Shown here piece by piece: positions 46,740-60,700 of a stretch of DNA of 64,000 nt. Position numbers and translations under genes: made by a program. A model generated the notes under the pieces. The model saw only the letters and a program-made list of their open reading frames with translations. It ran no database searches and was not told the DNA's origin. The stretch is from Chionis minor (lineage: Eukaryota; Chordata; Aves; Charadriiformes; Chionididae): assembly GCA_013398295.1 (NCBI GenBank), contig VZSF01003318.1:62001-126000 (forward strand), written 5' to 3'. The first letter of the stretch is position 1. Each line of letters starts with the position of its first letter.

Positions 46740-49700
46740 AGATACACTAAACCTGCTGGCTTGGCTACACAGCACAGACTCCCTTCTCTTTTTCTGTTTA
46801 CTGACCACTGATCTTCAGAAAAGTCCAGGTGAATTTTTCAATTTCTTGAGTTCCTCAAGTGAAGCCATTTTCTAGAATGTCAAATCCCGCAAGGGTTTTG
46901 CTTAGCCCATTATAAAGGATTGCAGACGTTACCATCGATGCTCTTACGCAAACTCTGTGGGGTTTTCCTGACACTGCCCTTTAAGCTTTTAAAGAATCAT
47001 CCCTGGTCAGCTGAAGAGATTGTGCAAACCACAGTTTAGGCCCTCTGAAAGATTTTTTTTTTCCTTCCCCTATGGGAGAGATCTTTCATTGTCACTTACA
47101 GAGTCTATATAGATGACTTTTTGCTTTGTCGCAGGTTTTTGGCAGTATCTGGTGTTGCTAAGGGTGATTTAATTCCTACTTCCAGTGCAATCCCCAGGCT
47201 TCCTGGCATGGAGAACAGCTTTTGCAAGAGTATCCCAAACACAGGAGATGGTGAGTTGCTTTCTACCCTCATATGTGGAGACTCTAAAGTGCGTTTGTGT
47301 GGGATATACCTAATTTAAAGGTGAATAAATTCATTTAGTTGGGTCTTGCACAGGTGTTCTGCAAAGCATGTTGAACAGACAGTTTTGCTGAGCTCTGAGA
47401 GACTGACCTTTCTGTGAAGCAGTGCAGGAGGAGAGAAAAGTCTGCACTGTGAAAAGCCTAAAGTAATAGAGGAGGCAAAAGTAGTCAGGTGAAGGTTGAC
47501 CTACAGGATTATCGCAGGCTTAGCTGGGCAATCTGAGCACACACAGTGCAACGGAAAGCTGCAGACCAGCCAGGGAAGGGATGTCAAAAGGGACAATTAG
47601 TTTGAGAAAAGGAGGGCAGTGGCTAATGGAGGGACAATTGAATAAAGAGAGAACGTCCAGCACAGTCTAAGAAGTTCAGGCACTGCAGGAGAAGCTTCAT
47701 CTGCAGTCCTGGATCTGACCGACCTTCTCCGCGGCCTTGGACATTTAAACACTCAACATCCACTTCAACTAAGGGGAAAAAAACAACGGTGGCAATATAA
47801 CGCTTCATTTCACAGATATATTTTAAAGACTTAACCTTTGTAAGACATTTTGAAGATGAAGAGCACAGCAGCACTCATTACTTTGTTTAACCAAATTTCT
47901 CTGTGCCTAGCTGAACCGAAAATACTTTGATGTTAGCTCTTCACAAAGATATTTTGTGAGATTTTTCTTGCTTTTATGTTGGCCTGTAGCCATTCCATGA
48001 CACTATATGCTTGGTTTTATTTCTCTTTTTGCCATGTACAGTCTTTCAAAGAAGTGACTTTGCCCATAGCACATAAATTTAGGTTTTTTAACAACATGAA
48101 AGAAGAAATCCCCAAATTCTTATTTCCCTTAATGATAACAAAATTCATAATGCACTTACAATTGGTTTGAATACAAAAATATTTAAAAACAGAAGAGTAA
48201 AACTTCCTGCAACGGTATCAGGAGACAATATTGAGATGTCTGGATAATACAGTAAGACAAAAGAAATTAAAATCTTCAGCAGTCAATTGCCTCTGCAAAT
48301 GCACATAAAGTATGATTGCTCATAAGTGGACCTGAAAATTGCACATACTGAGAGGGAGTAGAGCAATGTGCCACTGTTGGACATTCAAAGACGTTCTTCC
48401 TGGAGTATTTAGAAATAGGGAAGAAACAGACCCTCAAGGCTGACGTTTTCACATGTTCAGCGCTCCTTACCCTTGTTTACATGCACACAGTTTAGAGTCG
48501 TAGCATCTCAGGATTGTGTTTGTGTCACCCAAATTGGAGGATGAATGAACCAGGCACTGGAGGTGTATGCTGAATGGGATCTCTTCTGATCTATGACCTC
48601 ACCCCACTGCTGCCTAATTTAGCTTTTAAGGCGGCGATTAAAGAATGCATCGTAAATCGGGAGAAATTCATCCCATAGCTGTAATGAAATTCACATTACA
48701 AGGCAGAAGGACTGTCGAGGGCTTCAGGAAAACAACAAGGTAGATCATGTTCTTTGTCTCTTACAGAGTTTTAGCCTGGGAGTTGTGTGCTCGACCACAT
48801 GAAATGTGTGCTCTGGTCCATACTGCGTTCAGCTATGAAAGTCAGCAGCATCTGAACAAACTGCAGGTAGGGGGTTAATGCCTCTTAGCACTGCTTTGCC
48901 CATAATGCAGTATAAAACTCATCCTTTTCTGTATCTGGGAAGTTCAGCAGGCAGATTCAGGTGTGGGGAATGTTTGGTTTGAACGCTTCGCTTTGCTTTT
49001 CTCTTACCATTTTTGAAACCTACTTTCTTTCTTACTATTTATTGGTTTGTATCTAGTACAAGAGAAATTTTGGCTGTTCATTAATTCTACTATAATACCT
49101 GAGGTGACATTATAGAGAGAAATTATCTGGCAGGAGAAAATGGAAGGGAAGTATAAACAGGGCTTTTTTTTTTTTTCTTTTTTGATGGAAAAGGGGTTGC
49201 TGGCTGCATGCTTGTTTCCAAGAGACGATGACAGACTGGCAGCTTAAAGAAAACAGATCTTGACAGCACACTTTAGTGCAGCGAACATTTTCTAACAGCT
49301 TGTGTCATATAAAGCACTTTCATACCATCTGTGCTCCAGCAGCCAGGGGTTGCTGTGTCCCAGGCAGAACCTTTTGTCTTTGCAGAGTCACAGGAGTCAA
49401 CGGAGCCAGATAGCAGAATTATAAGGCTTGCCTCTGGCGGGATGTATGCAGAGTGTCACTTCTCCCCTAAGCCCTCTCCGTGTTGCTGGCAAGAGCAGCA
49501 GCACAGCTCAGCAGACAGGCAGGGATGCAGGGAAGCATCAGGCGTGTACCACTATTACATTAGTGCCCCTTTTTGTTTAGTACCAGGCTGACTTGCTGAG
49601 GGAAAGAAATAAGCAAAGGAGGAAAAGAGAATGCAATTGAAAGGCGAGCGTGTGTCTTGTTAGTGCTTGCTGTGCGAGGGCCTTACATTCTGGGGAAGGT

Positions 49701-52700
49701 AAAAATATTTCAATGGGGAAAACAGCACCTTTCCAAATATTTCTCTTTAAAAATGGCTTTATAAGGACAACTTATTTCTAAGATAAATATAGGTAACACA
49801 TGCAGTATCTGCAACTTCAATAGAGACCAGGAGGGAAATTAGGAAGCATTCTCGATTACATTAAATCATCTTCTTCAAGCAGTGGTGTTTGCCATTACCA
49901 AATAAATGTATGCTTATTAGTATTGGAAGAAGGGAAACCATTACTAGTAACACTTACCTAAGTAAAATAAAGGATTACCCTTTATAGCACTATCAGCCCC
50001 AGTTTTTTGTGCTAGCAAAATCCCATATGCCTACAGCAATGTAAAAATATCGGAGTTGCCAAAATGCTCTTTGATTTCTCAGAATTTAGAAAAAGAGAAA
50101 GATGTCTGAAAAGAGAAAACAGCCCCTCCCATACAATAAGCCCTAAATGCAGTATCTGCTTTCAGTATTGTCGACCTTGAGGCTCAATACTTTTCTAATT
50201 ATCATCACTGTTTCATGGATTTTTCTTATTTTAATGAATTTCTGTGCTCAGGCACATAGCTATTTTCTTGGCCATCTTGCTTCATTATTCTAATGGAAGC
50301 AGTCTTCTAATTTAAAACATTATTATTAAAAGTAATGCATGAAAGGCTTATCTGAAAGATATATTGTTTTGGCAATAGATGCAAATCAAAATGCAACTGT
50401 CTAGATACTCAATTATGTATTTTAATGGAAGACTTTGAGTAAAGCTTAGGCATAAAGGAGAAAAGTACTTATCAGCATTTATCATTTAAATTACCAGCAT
50501 ATTTGTAGTCTATTCATATATTTCTTCTACCTCAGTAAGATTGAGACTGAAGCTAGTTCAACGGACAGCAGTTAGCTTGTGAAGTTTCTGTTCTAGGAAT
50601 ACATTGCTGCAGCAGTATTCCAAAAAGACAAGCTATTCTTACATCTTTTCTCCAATGCATTAAGCGCTAGCCTCTTTCAACATCAGGTAGGCTTATATTA
50701 TGCCACTTCCTCTTTTGTAATCCACATTAATATTCACCATCTATTTTTCTTTGAACGTATGCCAAACTTTTTTTTTCTTCTTGGTGATCTTTCAGGGCAC
50801 CAATATCACTTAGGCTAAGGGTGGTCCATCAGAATGCATGCTAAATAATGCCTTCACTGGGACACACATGAGAAATTAAGCTGTCCCAATTATATTTGGG
50901 TTTACTTTTAGTTTTGGAACGTGCAGGGTTGGTTTTTTTTCTCAGCTCAATACAACACAACTTACTGTAGTTTACTGAAAATCCTGAAGTTTAACAAATA
51001 GTGGTTAGACCAACCTGCAGGCTCATGCTGACCAGCAAACTCACACGATACCAGTTCATCTGTACTTCAGCTGAGGATATATCATGGAGTTTAACCCCTG
51101 CAGTGCTCCATGTCACTCAACCCTTAGCTCTTTCTTCAGAGCTGGTGTGCTTTTTACTGCTCAAGCTCCTGGCAGCCGCCTCTATCCAGACACCTTTGCA
51201 ATGCTGCAGAGGTTGCAGAGATCTCTGTAAGGCTGGATCTGGGATAATGCATCCTGAATGCTTATGAAGTCAGAAAATAATTTGGGCTCATAGAAGCTTC
51301 TAAAATATGCAAGAAGACTCTCTGGTACCTTAGCCCTTCCCAAAGGGCAATAAAATGCAGATTTGAAGTGCCAGACTATCAAGCTCTCATGTTGCTGCCC
51401 ATGTAAAGAGCACAAGTATGCTCTGAAACCTCAAGGTCATGAAGCACTTGGCTTCCCTGTACAGGCACCTCCAGCAAGACAGAGACATAAGCTGATCATC
51501 ATAGATATCCAATTGCAACCAATTGATATCTAATATGCAGAGGGGTTTTTTTAATTAATTTTGAACTTGACCTGCCTGCTGGCCATCCTTCTGTGTTATA
51601 GCAACTGTCAACTGAAACCTAGCTGCATAGATGTGCATACAGAAAGTCACCATATAAATATTAGCATTTCCCTATTTGTACATAGGTCAATTAAAACAAT
51701 TCCTGGAGTTTATAGACAGCAGAAATGCTGGTAGATATGAATTTTCCCTTAGCACTGAACTAGAGTTCGTTCCAACTTTTTGGCCATCTGATTTCTTCTC
51801 TGATGTCTGCACCTGCACTCTTTTAACATACAGGCTGACCTAGTCTTTTGACAGCTTAACAAGGAGTCATCGTGACAGACAAAAGTTAGGATTTCAGCAT
51901 GGAAAACTGAAATGCAGATCGGCCTTGTTTACAGAAGGGTTTCATTTTGGAATAGTATTTGCCCCCATTATTATAAAATAATAGCCTGAACAGGACTTTT
52001 TGTTCGAATACTTAGGACTTTCCCTGACATTCACTCAAATCTTAGCAGCCTTAGCTACATTCAGAAGGACAGATAATTTAAAAACTGTTTAACTTTTATA
52101 CAATAGAGTTCATTCAAGGAGTTTCATCAAAATTCTTACCTGTTAAATTTGACTTTGAGGTTATTTTAATTATACTGGAACCTTCTAACTTGAAGTTAAA
52201 GTCACTGAGATGCTGCACTTCAATCAGAAACTCTAGACAATCGGTAAAGACAGAGGCAGAAGAGAACCTATCTGAAGATTGTACTTAATGACACTTCTAT
52301 AATACATCTGAAAAGCTGACCTTTGCCAAGTGCTTCTTTTATCATGCATTGCAAGAAATATGTTACTTCTTTAGGTTATAGTTACAGCAGACCCTATCAG
52401 CTGAAACCATGCAAGTTGTAATTCTACTGAAGGCAGTGCACTCTGGGGAGGACAATTTTAGCTACAAATGAATAGGGTCATTTACACTTGAGCTAACAGA
52501 AGCCAAGTTACTGCTATTTCAGTAAAATACATACATTTATAATAATTTGGGGAAAAATTGTTCAGGTGTTCCTAAAAAGGATAGTACTACAATATGTTTG
52601 ATAAGTTTGCGTCCTGCTTTGAACACGGTATCGTCATCACCTAAGCATATTTAGTTGAATTAAACTAAGCTCTTTTATTGCAGATAGGGTTTGTATAGCA

Positions 52701-53005
52701 AAGCTCAGCAGATTCCCTTTTGAAAGGCTCAGCAGATAAACACTCAAATTTGGAATTTTATTCATGACCTGAGATACAGTAATACAGAGCTTTTATGTTG
52801 CACTGGAATCTACTTCAAAGAAAAGACATCTCTTTGCTTTCCAAAATGCCTCCAATGTTGGATTCTTAGGATACTAAGCAGTAGGATGATGCTGTATGAG
52901 AATCTATTCCTACTGACTATGTCCACAATGCTTACAAATTTCCCAGCAAAAAATTGCCACACATCCTTTGTTGTTCTCAGTCAAAGCTTAAACTGCAGTA
53001 CCTGC
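46740..53005. other. Long non-coding stretch, no gene recognised
   Basis: AT-rich. It holds one exon-like interval (47135-47250) and a T13 run at 49164-49176. No CR1 is visible in over 6 kb. Confidence 0.5.
47135..47250 (+). other. Candidate exon (unconfirmed)
   Basis: A pyrimidine-rich acceptor ending in TTTGTCGCAG precedes 116 open bases, which end at GGAGATG with the strong donor GTGAGT. The frame encodes a protein-like segment including VAKGDLIPTSSAIPRLPG and ENSFCKSIPN. No family is recognised. Of the exon-like intervals here it has the best donor together with a good acceptor. It may be a coding or long non-coding RNA exon, or a decoy. Confidence 0.2.
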
Positions 53006-53013
53006 AAATTTAG

Positions 53014-53282
53014 GGTGGGATTCATCTAACCAAAGATAGACATCTGTACCTGAACCAATCGCTACAGGCTTCCTTTTGCAGTAATGGAGAGAAACAGCCA
53101 CCCGTAAGGAGCAAGTCATCTGGTCTAAATAGGTCAGCTCCAACTCACCCCAGTAGTCACTTCACTCCTTTGCCCATAAAGAGTGCCTTAGGTGCCAAAG
53201 GGTACCTGTACAGCACAGATAAAAACATCACATTGCTTTCACCTTAGGCAGACACCTAAAAGCAGGTGAGATGAATCCCACC
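53014..53282. mobile_element. 269-bp non-autonomous DNA transposon-like element
   Basis: GGTGGGATTCATCT at 53014-53027 is an exact inverted match to AGATGAATCCCACC at 53269-53282, giving 14-bp perfect terminal inverted repeats 269 bp apart. There is looser inverted similarity further in ('agacatctgtacc' near 53037 against 'ggcagacacct' near 53247). No coding capacity exists. The size and layout fit a MITE. Target-site duplications are not evident: the 8 bases on each side differ. The element is therefore old, or the true ends lie elsewhere. Confidence 0.55.
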
Positions 53283-53284
53283 GA

Positions 53285-55780
53285 CAGTAACCGGAAAATT
53301 CAGAAAACTGGAGAGTTTCATTTCCCTTTATAGAAGCAGCTGCATGAAACTTTCTCACTTAGTAGGAGTGGGTAATTCCAGGAAGAATGGTAGTTTACCA
53401 GAAACATAGTGAAAGGACAAAAAAAAAAAGTTTAAATTTGTAGAGCAAATCAACATATGCAAATACCTTTTGCAATCTCCCCAATGAAGGGGAACAGATA
53501 GAACAATCTGTTCAAGAAAAATTGGTAAACTTTACTTTGGTAAGTAGCAATTTCCATGGGTTCTTCTGGGTGATAGTTGTTGAATGCTTTAAGAGTCCTT
53601 GCTGCAGAGTTTGGTTTTGATTTTTGTGTTTTTAAAGATCTCTGTTGTTGTAAGCCATATCTATAACGAAGGGCTATAACCCATAAAAATCAAAGCTTGT
53701 ATGTAAATGTTGTCCTGAAAGCGTACATTGGTTTTTAATTGAGCCTATCATCAGAAATTTCTCCCCTGGGATCTTTCAGGTCCTTGGAAAGAAAAATCAA
53801 TGTCTCTATAGAAGAAAAATGCAAGGCAGCCAATTGTAGATACTATTTATTCTGAATACAGGATTTCTGGATATGGCTGTAACGCAGACCAGCTTGCAAA
53901 GATTAAACTGCTAATAAAGAAAGGTTTGACAAAGAAGGATACTTCAGAGTCACACTGCTGACAAACTAGAGATGATGGAGCAGCTAAGAGACTGACAATG
54001 GCCTGGAAATAAGATAAAAAAAACCCACTGCCTTGTATTTTTTCCTATGAGTAAACAGGTAATCTTTGCAGAATTTAGTTGTTAAAAATCTATAAAGAAT
54101 GTACTAAGCCTGTACACATTGGGATTTTTTTTTTTTGTAACTCAAATTTAATTGCGGTTTCTTCACAAAGATGCCAAGGCTATGTGTTTCACCAAGCAGG
54201 TTATCCCATGTCAAATATCAAGGTCATAAAAGTCTGCTAGAATCTCTCAGTCAAGAAAAATATTCACAGATGTTTTACATTGGCAAAACAACTTAACTTT
54301 TCTATGTCTGCCTCTGGAAAAAAAGCCTCCTGGAAAATTTTCTAACATATATTTGCTGGAAATGTTTTTTTCCTTCTTTTCCTACGGTTAAAAAAAATAG
54401 CCTAAGGCAGACTGAAAATGTCAACCAGCTGGTTAAGGTTAGCTTAGAGAGCAGAGAAGACAGCCCTGAAAAAAGAGCTTTGGAACGGAGATTTTTAGAC
54501 AGACTTAACCTGATCTCTGCCTATCCCTGCACCAATCTGGAAATGCAGATTTAAGTCTGTACTAATTAAGATCACAAAGGGACTTGCTATTTACTTGGCC
54601 AGGCAAACAAATGTCCAGTTCTCTGAGGTCAGTTATGAATGAATACAATATTTCTTTCACTTTGGACAAGGACTTTTTTAAAATTACAAATACATATACT
54701 GCTGAGCTGAGCTGAATAAACACACACATTATATCCCTCTAACTTTATCTAAAATACTAACAGAAGGATAGAAAAAAACCCACAAAATCAGAAATTGCCT
54801 GCTCAAAATATAATTAATATTATTAAGATAATTGCATCATTAAGCAGTTTACATTTTGTTATTGTAACTTACAGAAAGGCAACTGTAAAATACAAAAAAG
54901 CTACGCTTCACCAGGAGGAGACATTAAACCCACATTTGAACTTCATGTCTTCAGTCATTTTGGTCACTGTCTCCATAAAATGATTTGTAGAGTTCAGTAA
55001 TTAGCAGTTATTGCACTGATCCATTACATAAAATAAGGAAGCAGCTGAGAAACCTGGTGTGGATTCAGGCAGGTATTTAAAGGAACAGAAACTGACCATT
55101 TGGCAACATCACCGGTGGCCAGATGCCAAGGTGCTGCTCAGAAAGATGGATTTTGAACTGACCCGTAAGAAGAAAGGGCAAGACTTGAGAGTTCTGCTGC
55201 TCTTGCTCACAAGTGCAGAGATGTTGCTCTTTCTGGACTTTGTTCTTGTATTTCTCTCCTGCTGCTTTTAAGACACACAAACAAAAGCCCCAGCTTTTGA
55301 CACTTGCAGTCTATGATTCCAAAGCATGAAATAGTTGCGTTTCTTGCAGGCTAAGATGTATGTCATGAGGATGAGACCCTCAGTAACCCTGTACATACAT
55401 AGGATTGGACCCTCAGCCCCTGTAACCAGTGACCAGAACCAGTAGCTTAATTGCTCCACTGCATAAGTCATGACTGTATCTGAGGTACAAAAGCATGAAT
55501 ATAAAGCCTATCCACTGCATTGTATAGAATTATCCTGAAGTGGTTATTTGTTCATAATTGTGTTATTGTAGTCATGCCTAGAAACCCGTCTTGTACTGAG
55601 CAAACATACAGCAGTGAATGGTCCTTTTGCTAAAGAGCTTTCAGTATAAAGAGGCAAACCGAAGGCTTGGGAAAAACTGGTTTTGAAAATAATTGTGGTC
55701 CTGCTTTGCTAGGTGAATTGTAACAGTTTAACTAAAGTCCTTCAGAAACCGAAGTTATGCCAGAGCAATTGAAGTCTGCA
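53285..55780. other. Non-coding stretch, no gene recognised
   Basis: AT-rich with A and T homopolymers near 53420 and 54126. Short open frames only. Confidence 0.5.
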
Positions 55781-55784
55781 TGTG

Positions 55785-55850
55785 TAGGGATTTAAGAGTT
55801 TACATCTGCCCTCCGTCAAATGCACCTTCAGTTGTAAACTTGCATCCCTA
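55785..55850 (+). ncRNA. Pre-miRNA-sized hairpin (unconfirmed)
   Basis: The left arm 55785-55808 (TAGGGATTTAAGAGTTTACA then TCTG) pairs with the right arm 55829-55850 (CAGTTGTAAACTTGCATCCC then TA). There are about 19 pairs of 22, a two-base bulge and a 20-base loop. Total length is about 66 bases, in the range of a miRNA precursor. The mature sequence matches no miRNA I remember. It could instead be a relic palindromic transposon. Confidence 0.3.
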
Positions 55851-55854
55851 AAAA

Positions 55855-57650
55855 TATTTCCACAAGCAACTGTTTTATCCTATACACAGCATGCATATGC
55901 TCCTGTGCTCACTTGTCCTTGGGTCATATGTAATGACTTGAAGCTGGTTAAGTAGTGTGGCTTCAAACCCTTTGAAAACCACACGACTACAACCAACCAC
56001 ACTTCAGTCCGAAAAGCAGAAGGGCCAGCACAGCCCTCTTTTCTGCCAGCAAACTATGGTTTTCAGCCTGCATTTCCATTAAACTGCAGTACCAGAAGTC
56101 TTCAGTGGTTGCAGGTACGATAAACACAATTAAAAACACACATGCAAAATCCCTGTCCCTGTTTGAATGCTTTCTCTTTTTTGCCTCATTTCCACCCCTG
56201 ATCGCCAGAGTGGGAATTCAGTTCCCAGAGTGATACCTGTTTTCCAACCTTCCCAGCTTTCCCCTGTCCTTCCCCCCTAGTAGTTCTAAAGGATTTTTCC
56301 AATTGCAATGACAGGCTGACCAGATACACGTGGGATGCGTAGGAAAGGTGAAGTTCTTTTTCAAGCTGTTAGTAAGTAGTCCCTGGAGAAAATCAAACAG
56401 TAGTCCTCACATATGACCTATCCTGCCTGGATTCTGAAAGACAATCACCAGGAAACATGAATAGTATTCTTCCATCAAGAATGGCAGCTTTGCTCCTTCA
56501 TCAGGATCTGCCCACATGGGAAAGCAGAGAAACAAACAAACAAACAAAAACCCCACAGAAAATGTTGAATGGATTTGAAGGAACCCTGTGCTCTGTGCAT
56601 TTTGCTCGCAGCCCCTAGAAGAGGCGGCCAAGGCCAAGGGAGAGTTTGCGTTTGGGGTTTTGGTGCCTTGCTGCTGCTGCCAGTTCTGGGTGGCTTGATT
56701 ACAGTCACTTGTATGGTACACACAAAGGTGCACGGCCTAGCAGAAATGCAGAGTACGGCCATGCCTGTTTCAAACAAATTAATGAGCCTTCTGGTCTGCA
56801 AAATACCGAGGAACACTTCTTCGTATCTTAGATATTTCAGCAGTAGAAAGAGCTAGTGGCAAAGTTGAGCGGTTTATCCTGCAGAAGGGAAAGTCGTAAT
56901 TTTGTGGAAAATAGGGAAGTATTCTTTAGTTTCTGAGTTTCTGAGAATATAGGTTTTGAGCTTATCTTAGGATCTAACTATGAAAACCCAAGGCACATAG
57001 AAGAAAACCTAAGGAAATCAAGCGAACTAGAGGCTTTTTGTACTTTGAAGTGCTGAGCTAACTTGCTGACTCTTGTATCTCTCGTTCAGTTATTCCCTCA
57101 TGAGACGCACACTCAAAACACCTCACATTTTGAGGTATGAGCTCTGGCACCGCAGAGCTCTCACTTAACTGCAGAAAGGCAAAGCGTAAAGCAGAAGCAA
57201 GTGAAACAAATGATGATGCTGAAGGATGGGAATGACTGAAGTCTCTGGCTAACCACAGCACAGAAACTGTCGCTAAATGGGAAGCTGCTGCTTTTGTCCC
57301 AGTTGCGCGATTACAACATGCAGGTGATACTTTTCAGTTCTCAACCACGACTATGCTTTTCATTTCCATAATTAAGACAATGCTGCTGGATTCATTCTTT
57401 CACCATCCCAAGCTGCACCGTTTGTTTGTTGCAGAACAAATGAACAAAAGAAAAGAAAACTTTTTCAGCCTGGTTCTCCAGGGCTTAGAAACATTCTTTG
57501 AGTCAATTAACCATCTGGCAAAAGCTTCCCAGCTTGAATACAAGGATCCCATGACACTAAACAGCACATTGTCCCTGTTCAGTCCTTTACATTTCACAAC
57601 TATGAAACAACAGAAATAAGATCTTCCACGTCACTACACAGGTTCTCTTT
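55855..57650. other. Non-coding stretch, no gene recognised
   Basis: Overlapping frames at 56407-56856 are open on both strands in GC-richer DNA and look compositional. An AAAC x4 simple repeat sits at 56530-56545. Nothing is recognised. Confidence 0.45.
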
Positions 57651-57654
57651 TCAG

Positions 57655-57735
57655 TGAGGCACAAAAGACATGCTGGTACTGGGTCAGACCTTTGTGACAG
57701 CCTCTAAACACGGTCACATCAGGACAGTCCTACTC
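57655..57735 (+). mobile_element. Old interspersed repeat fragment
   Basis: 'aagacatgctggtactgggtcagacc' corresponds closely to a motif dispersed in reptile and bird DNA, 'aagaactgc' followed by 'atactgggtcagacc'. The text after it (to about 57735) is loosely similar. Family name and exact ends are uncertain. Confidence 0.4.
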
Positions 57736-57739
57736 AAAA

Positions 57740-60700
57740 TGGCTTAAAAGTTCCCGAGATGGAGGTTACATGTAGAGTCATCACATTCACTAACAGTGTT
57801 GGATCTTCATCCACGAATTTGCCATTACCCGTTTTCAATCTATTTTTTATTGTTGACTGCTTCAGCATTTTATGGCAATAAATGCTGCAGTTTTAATAAC
57901 TTCATAACCAGTGTCTCATGAATTCTGTAACAGGCCATGTCCTTTGTTATTAAAAACATGATGGCAGGTACTTCCACTGCTTCCAGTGGAATTTCTCTGC
58001 AATTTATCTTGCATAGCTAAAGGACGAATTTGTTACTTTGGGCCTCAAACTGAATATGCATTATACTGATTGAAAAAACTAGAAGAGAGGATTTCGCTTG
58101 CACATTTCATCTCTAAATAGTTCTAAATTGAATTACTTACCTTCAAATAATCACTTTAGTCGTGGAAATTATAATTCATAGACTTTATCCAAGTTTAGGA
58201 TTCTCCTCCTCTGTGGTAAACATCTAGGACCAGCCAACACAGTTACAGACCTGAAAATTATACCTAAAATATGTACTTAAAATTTTAAACAAGGCTGTCA
58301 CAACTATATGGATTTTACATAAGGTAACTTGAATTTTGAACCTCTTGCTTGGACGACCTTCACACAGGCATTTTAACACTGAATAAAACCACTTCTATTT
58401 GGTTATACTTTAAAAATAACAGAAAAGACCTTTCTTAAGAAATCTTTTAGAATATTTAGGACCAGCTCTGAAGATTAGTAGTTACATGAATTCATTATTT
58501 GCTTCAAAACAATTTATTCAGGAGTAATGGAACAGGAACAAACTAAAATGTCCCTTCAGATTTCACTCAGGGAAGATATTCTTTTACAGGTCTTTGACTC
58601 CCTGCTTTTGACAGTTAGAATCAGCTTTGCATTACTGAAACAGATAATGCACCTTCCTTATTATAGTCAAAGATAATACAGTAAATATTGATTAGTTTTA
58701 ACATGAGGTTTTCAGCAGAAACATTTTTTAATTTATATTACTTTATGTCCATGAATGATGTCAAGCTGTCCATAAGGCTTCACTATTTCCAAATCTTATT
58801 TAAAATTGACATTTATGTCAGCTTTAGTAGTTGTTTTTTAGAAAAAAGTATACTAATATTTAAAAATAAACATTCTCTTTATCTCCTGCTGCCTGGCAGA
58901 CAGCTTGCTTGTGCAGGGAAAAAAAAAATCTTATGTCAGATTAAACCTGTTATGTATTTTCAGGGAATGTAATAATCTTCCTATAACAGCAGAAAAGTGT
59001 ACAGGAAAGTGATGATTTTATAGTGCCATGAAATGTTTCCTTTTTCCAGGATTGTCACGAGTGCAATATGCAGGTCGATACAATCTAAAACCAGCTACAT
59101 AATGTGACTGGCAGTAATGAGAACGATGAAAACTATCATGTGCATTATAATTAAGGTGGATGTTTTGGGGTTGGGTGGCTTGTTTTTTTTAAGTGATCCT
59201 GTGCCAGCTCACTGCTGGGAAGACAACTCGGTCAGTGCAGAAATTTTTAAGCCCCAGCCACACCACACAGCCCACTTGTCCAATACCCCTGAATATCCTG
59301 TTTATTTCCAAGTCTCAGATGTATTTCTTAATTAAATCTTGACAGTTAAATTGTAGTTTATGGAAACGACCTATGGTGGTTTGCGAGCCAGCATCTGTGC
59401 ATATAAAACCAACATTTGACCAGATGAGTTTTTTTACAGTTCAGTCAGGTATGCCTTGAAAGCATTATCAAGGATAAGTGGTAGCTATTTGCCTAATAAG
59501 TACACTATGTCTGACTCTGCGATGAAACTCAAAGCTTCTCAGGGAATCCACAGCACTATAAAGCACAGTCATAATGTTTGGTACTTTGCTCTGCTGCAAA
59601 AACCCACAGTTTACTTACACACCAGGCTATTTTTCTGATCCTCTTCCCCCAGTATCAGTGGTGTCTCAGCAGCCCATGTAGCCAGAGGTGTTATTATCGC
59701 CATTCTCTTTAATTCCCCTCTCTGACCTAAATTCACTCATCTGCTTGTTAGTCTTTAACTTATAAATAGACTTTAAATGTTACTGTGTGACTTCAAACTT
59801 ATGTTAATAGTTTAACACCACCCACTCCTACTAGAGAAATAGTATTTTTCATTATCTTCCAAGTTCAGAGCAATAACTAAGATAAATTTGAAACACACTT
59901 TGAAACATCTCAGTCCAAACACAGGCACATTTCAGAAGTGATCTTGATAATATCTTTGTAATAATTACTTTCTTACTTCTTACAGTTACACAGGTGATTT
60001 TTATTACTGAAAAACAGTGTTGCTTTTCAGCACTGACAGTCTTCACCTTGCTTGCTCTGTGGTTACGCCTTTACAAAACCAAACGCATCAGTAGGAGTGT
60101 AAGAGCAGGCATGGCAAGCCAATGTTCACCAGCATGCACAAACTCAAAGGGATAGGAAGAGTGGCGCCCTCAGTTAAAAACTGCCAGCAGAAGCTGATGT
60201 GCAAATTAGCGTGGAAACCACTTAAGGGAAAGCAGGAATTCCCATTCTAGTTTAAGATATTCCTGCAGAGGTATACGTCATTTTCCACACAGGAGGAGTA
60301 AACATCTAGAATTTAATCTTCATCTAGAAAAAGAAAGCACCTGAAGCTGCATTGAAATTGTCTCCGTGGGGCACGCCAGCAAAAGAAACTTGGCCACCAA
60401 ACCAGCTGGTGTAGACATTCTTGTATGTGTGCTACTCAGACTATGCATTCTCTGGAGAAATACATGACTTGGCAATAATTAACTAAATTTGTGGAAAGAA
60501 ATATATGGAAAATTGCTGCATGTTCAGGGAGCTCCCAAAAGATCAGGACAAAACGCTGTAGACCAGAAAGGTTCCTGAGGGCAATGCTACCTGCGCTTTC
60601 TTTATTCGTCTGCTTTTCCAAAAGCCTACACTTGGGACACTTTTCTGCCCTGTAGTTCTCATCATCCATGTATTTGGCAGAGCTGAGAACAGACATAAAG

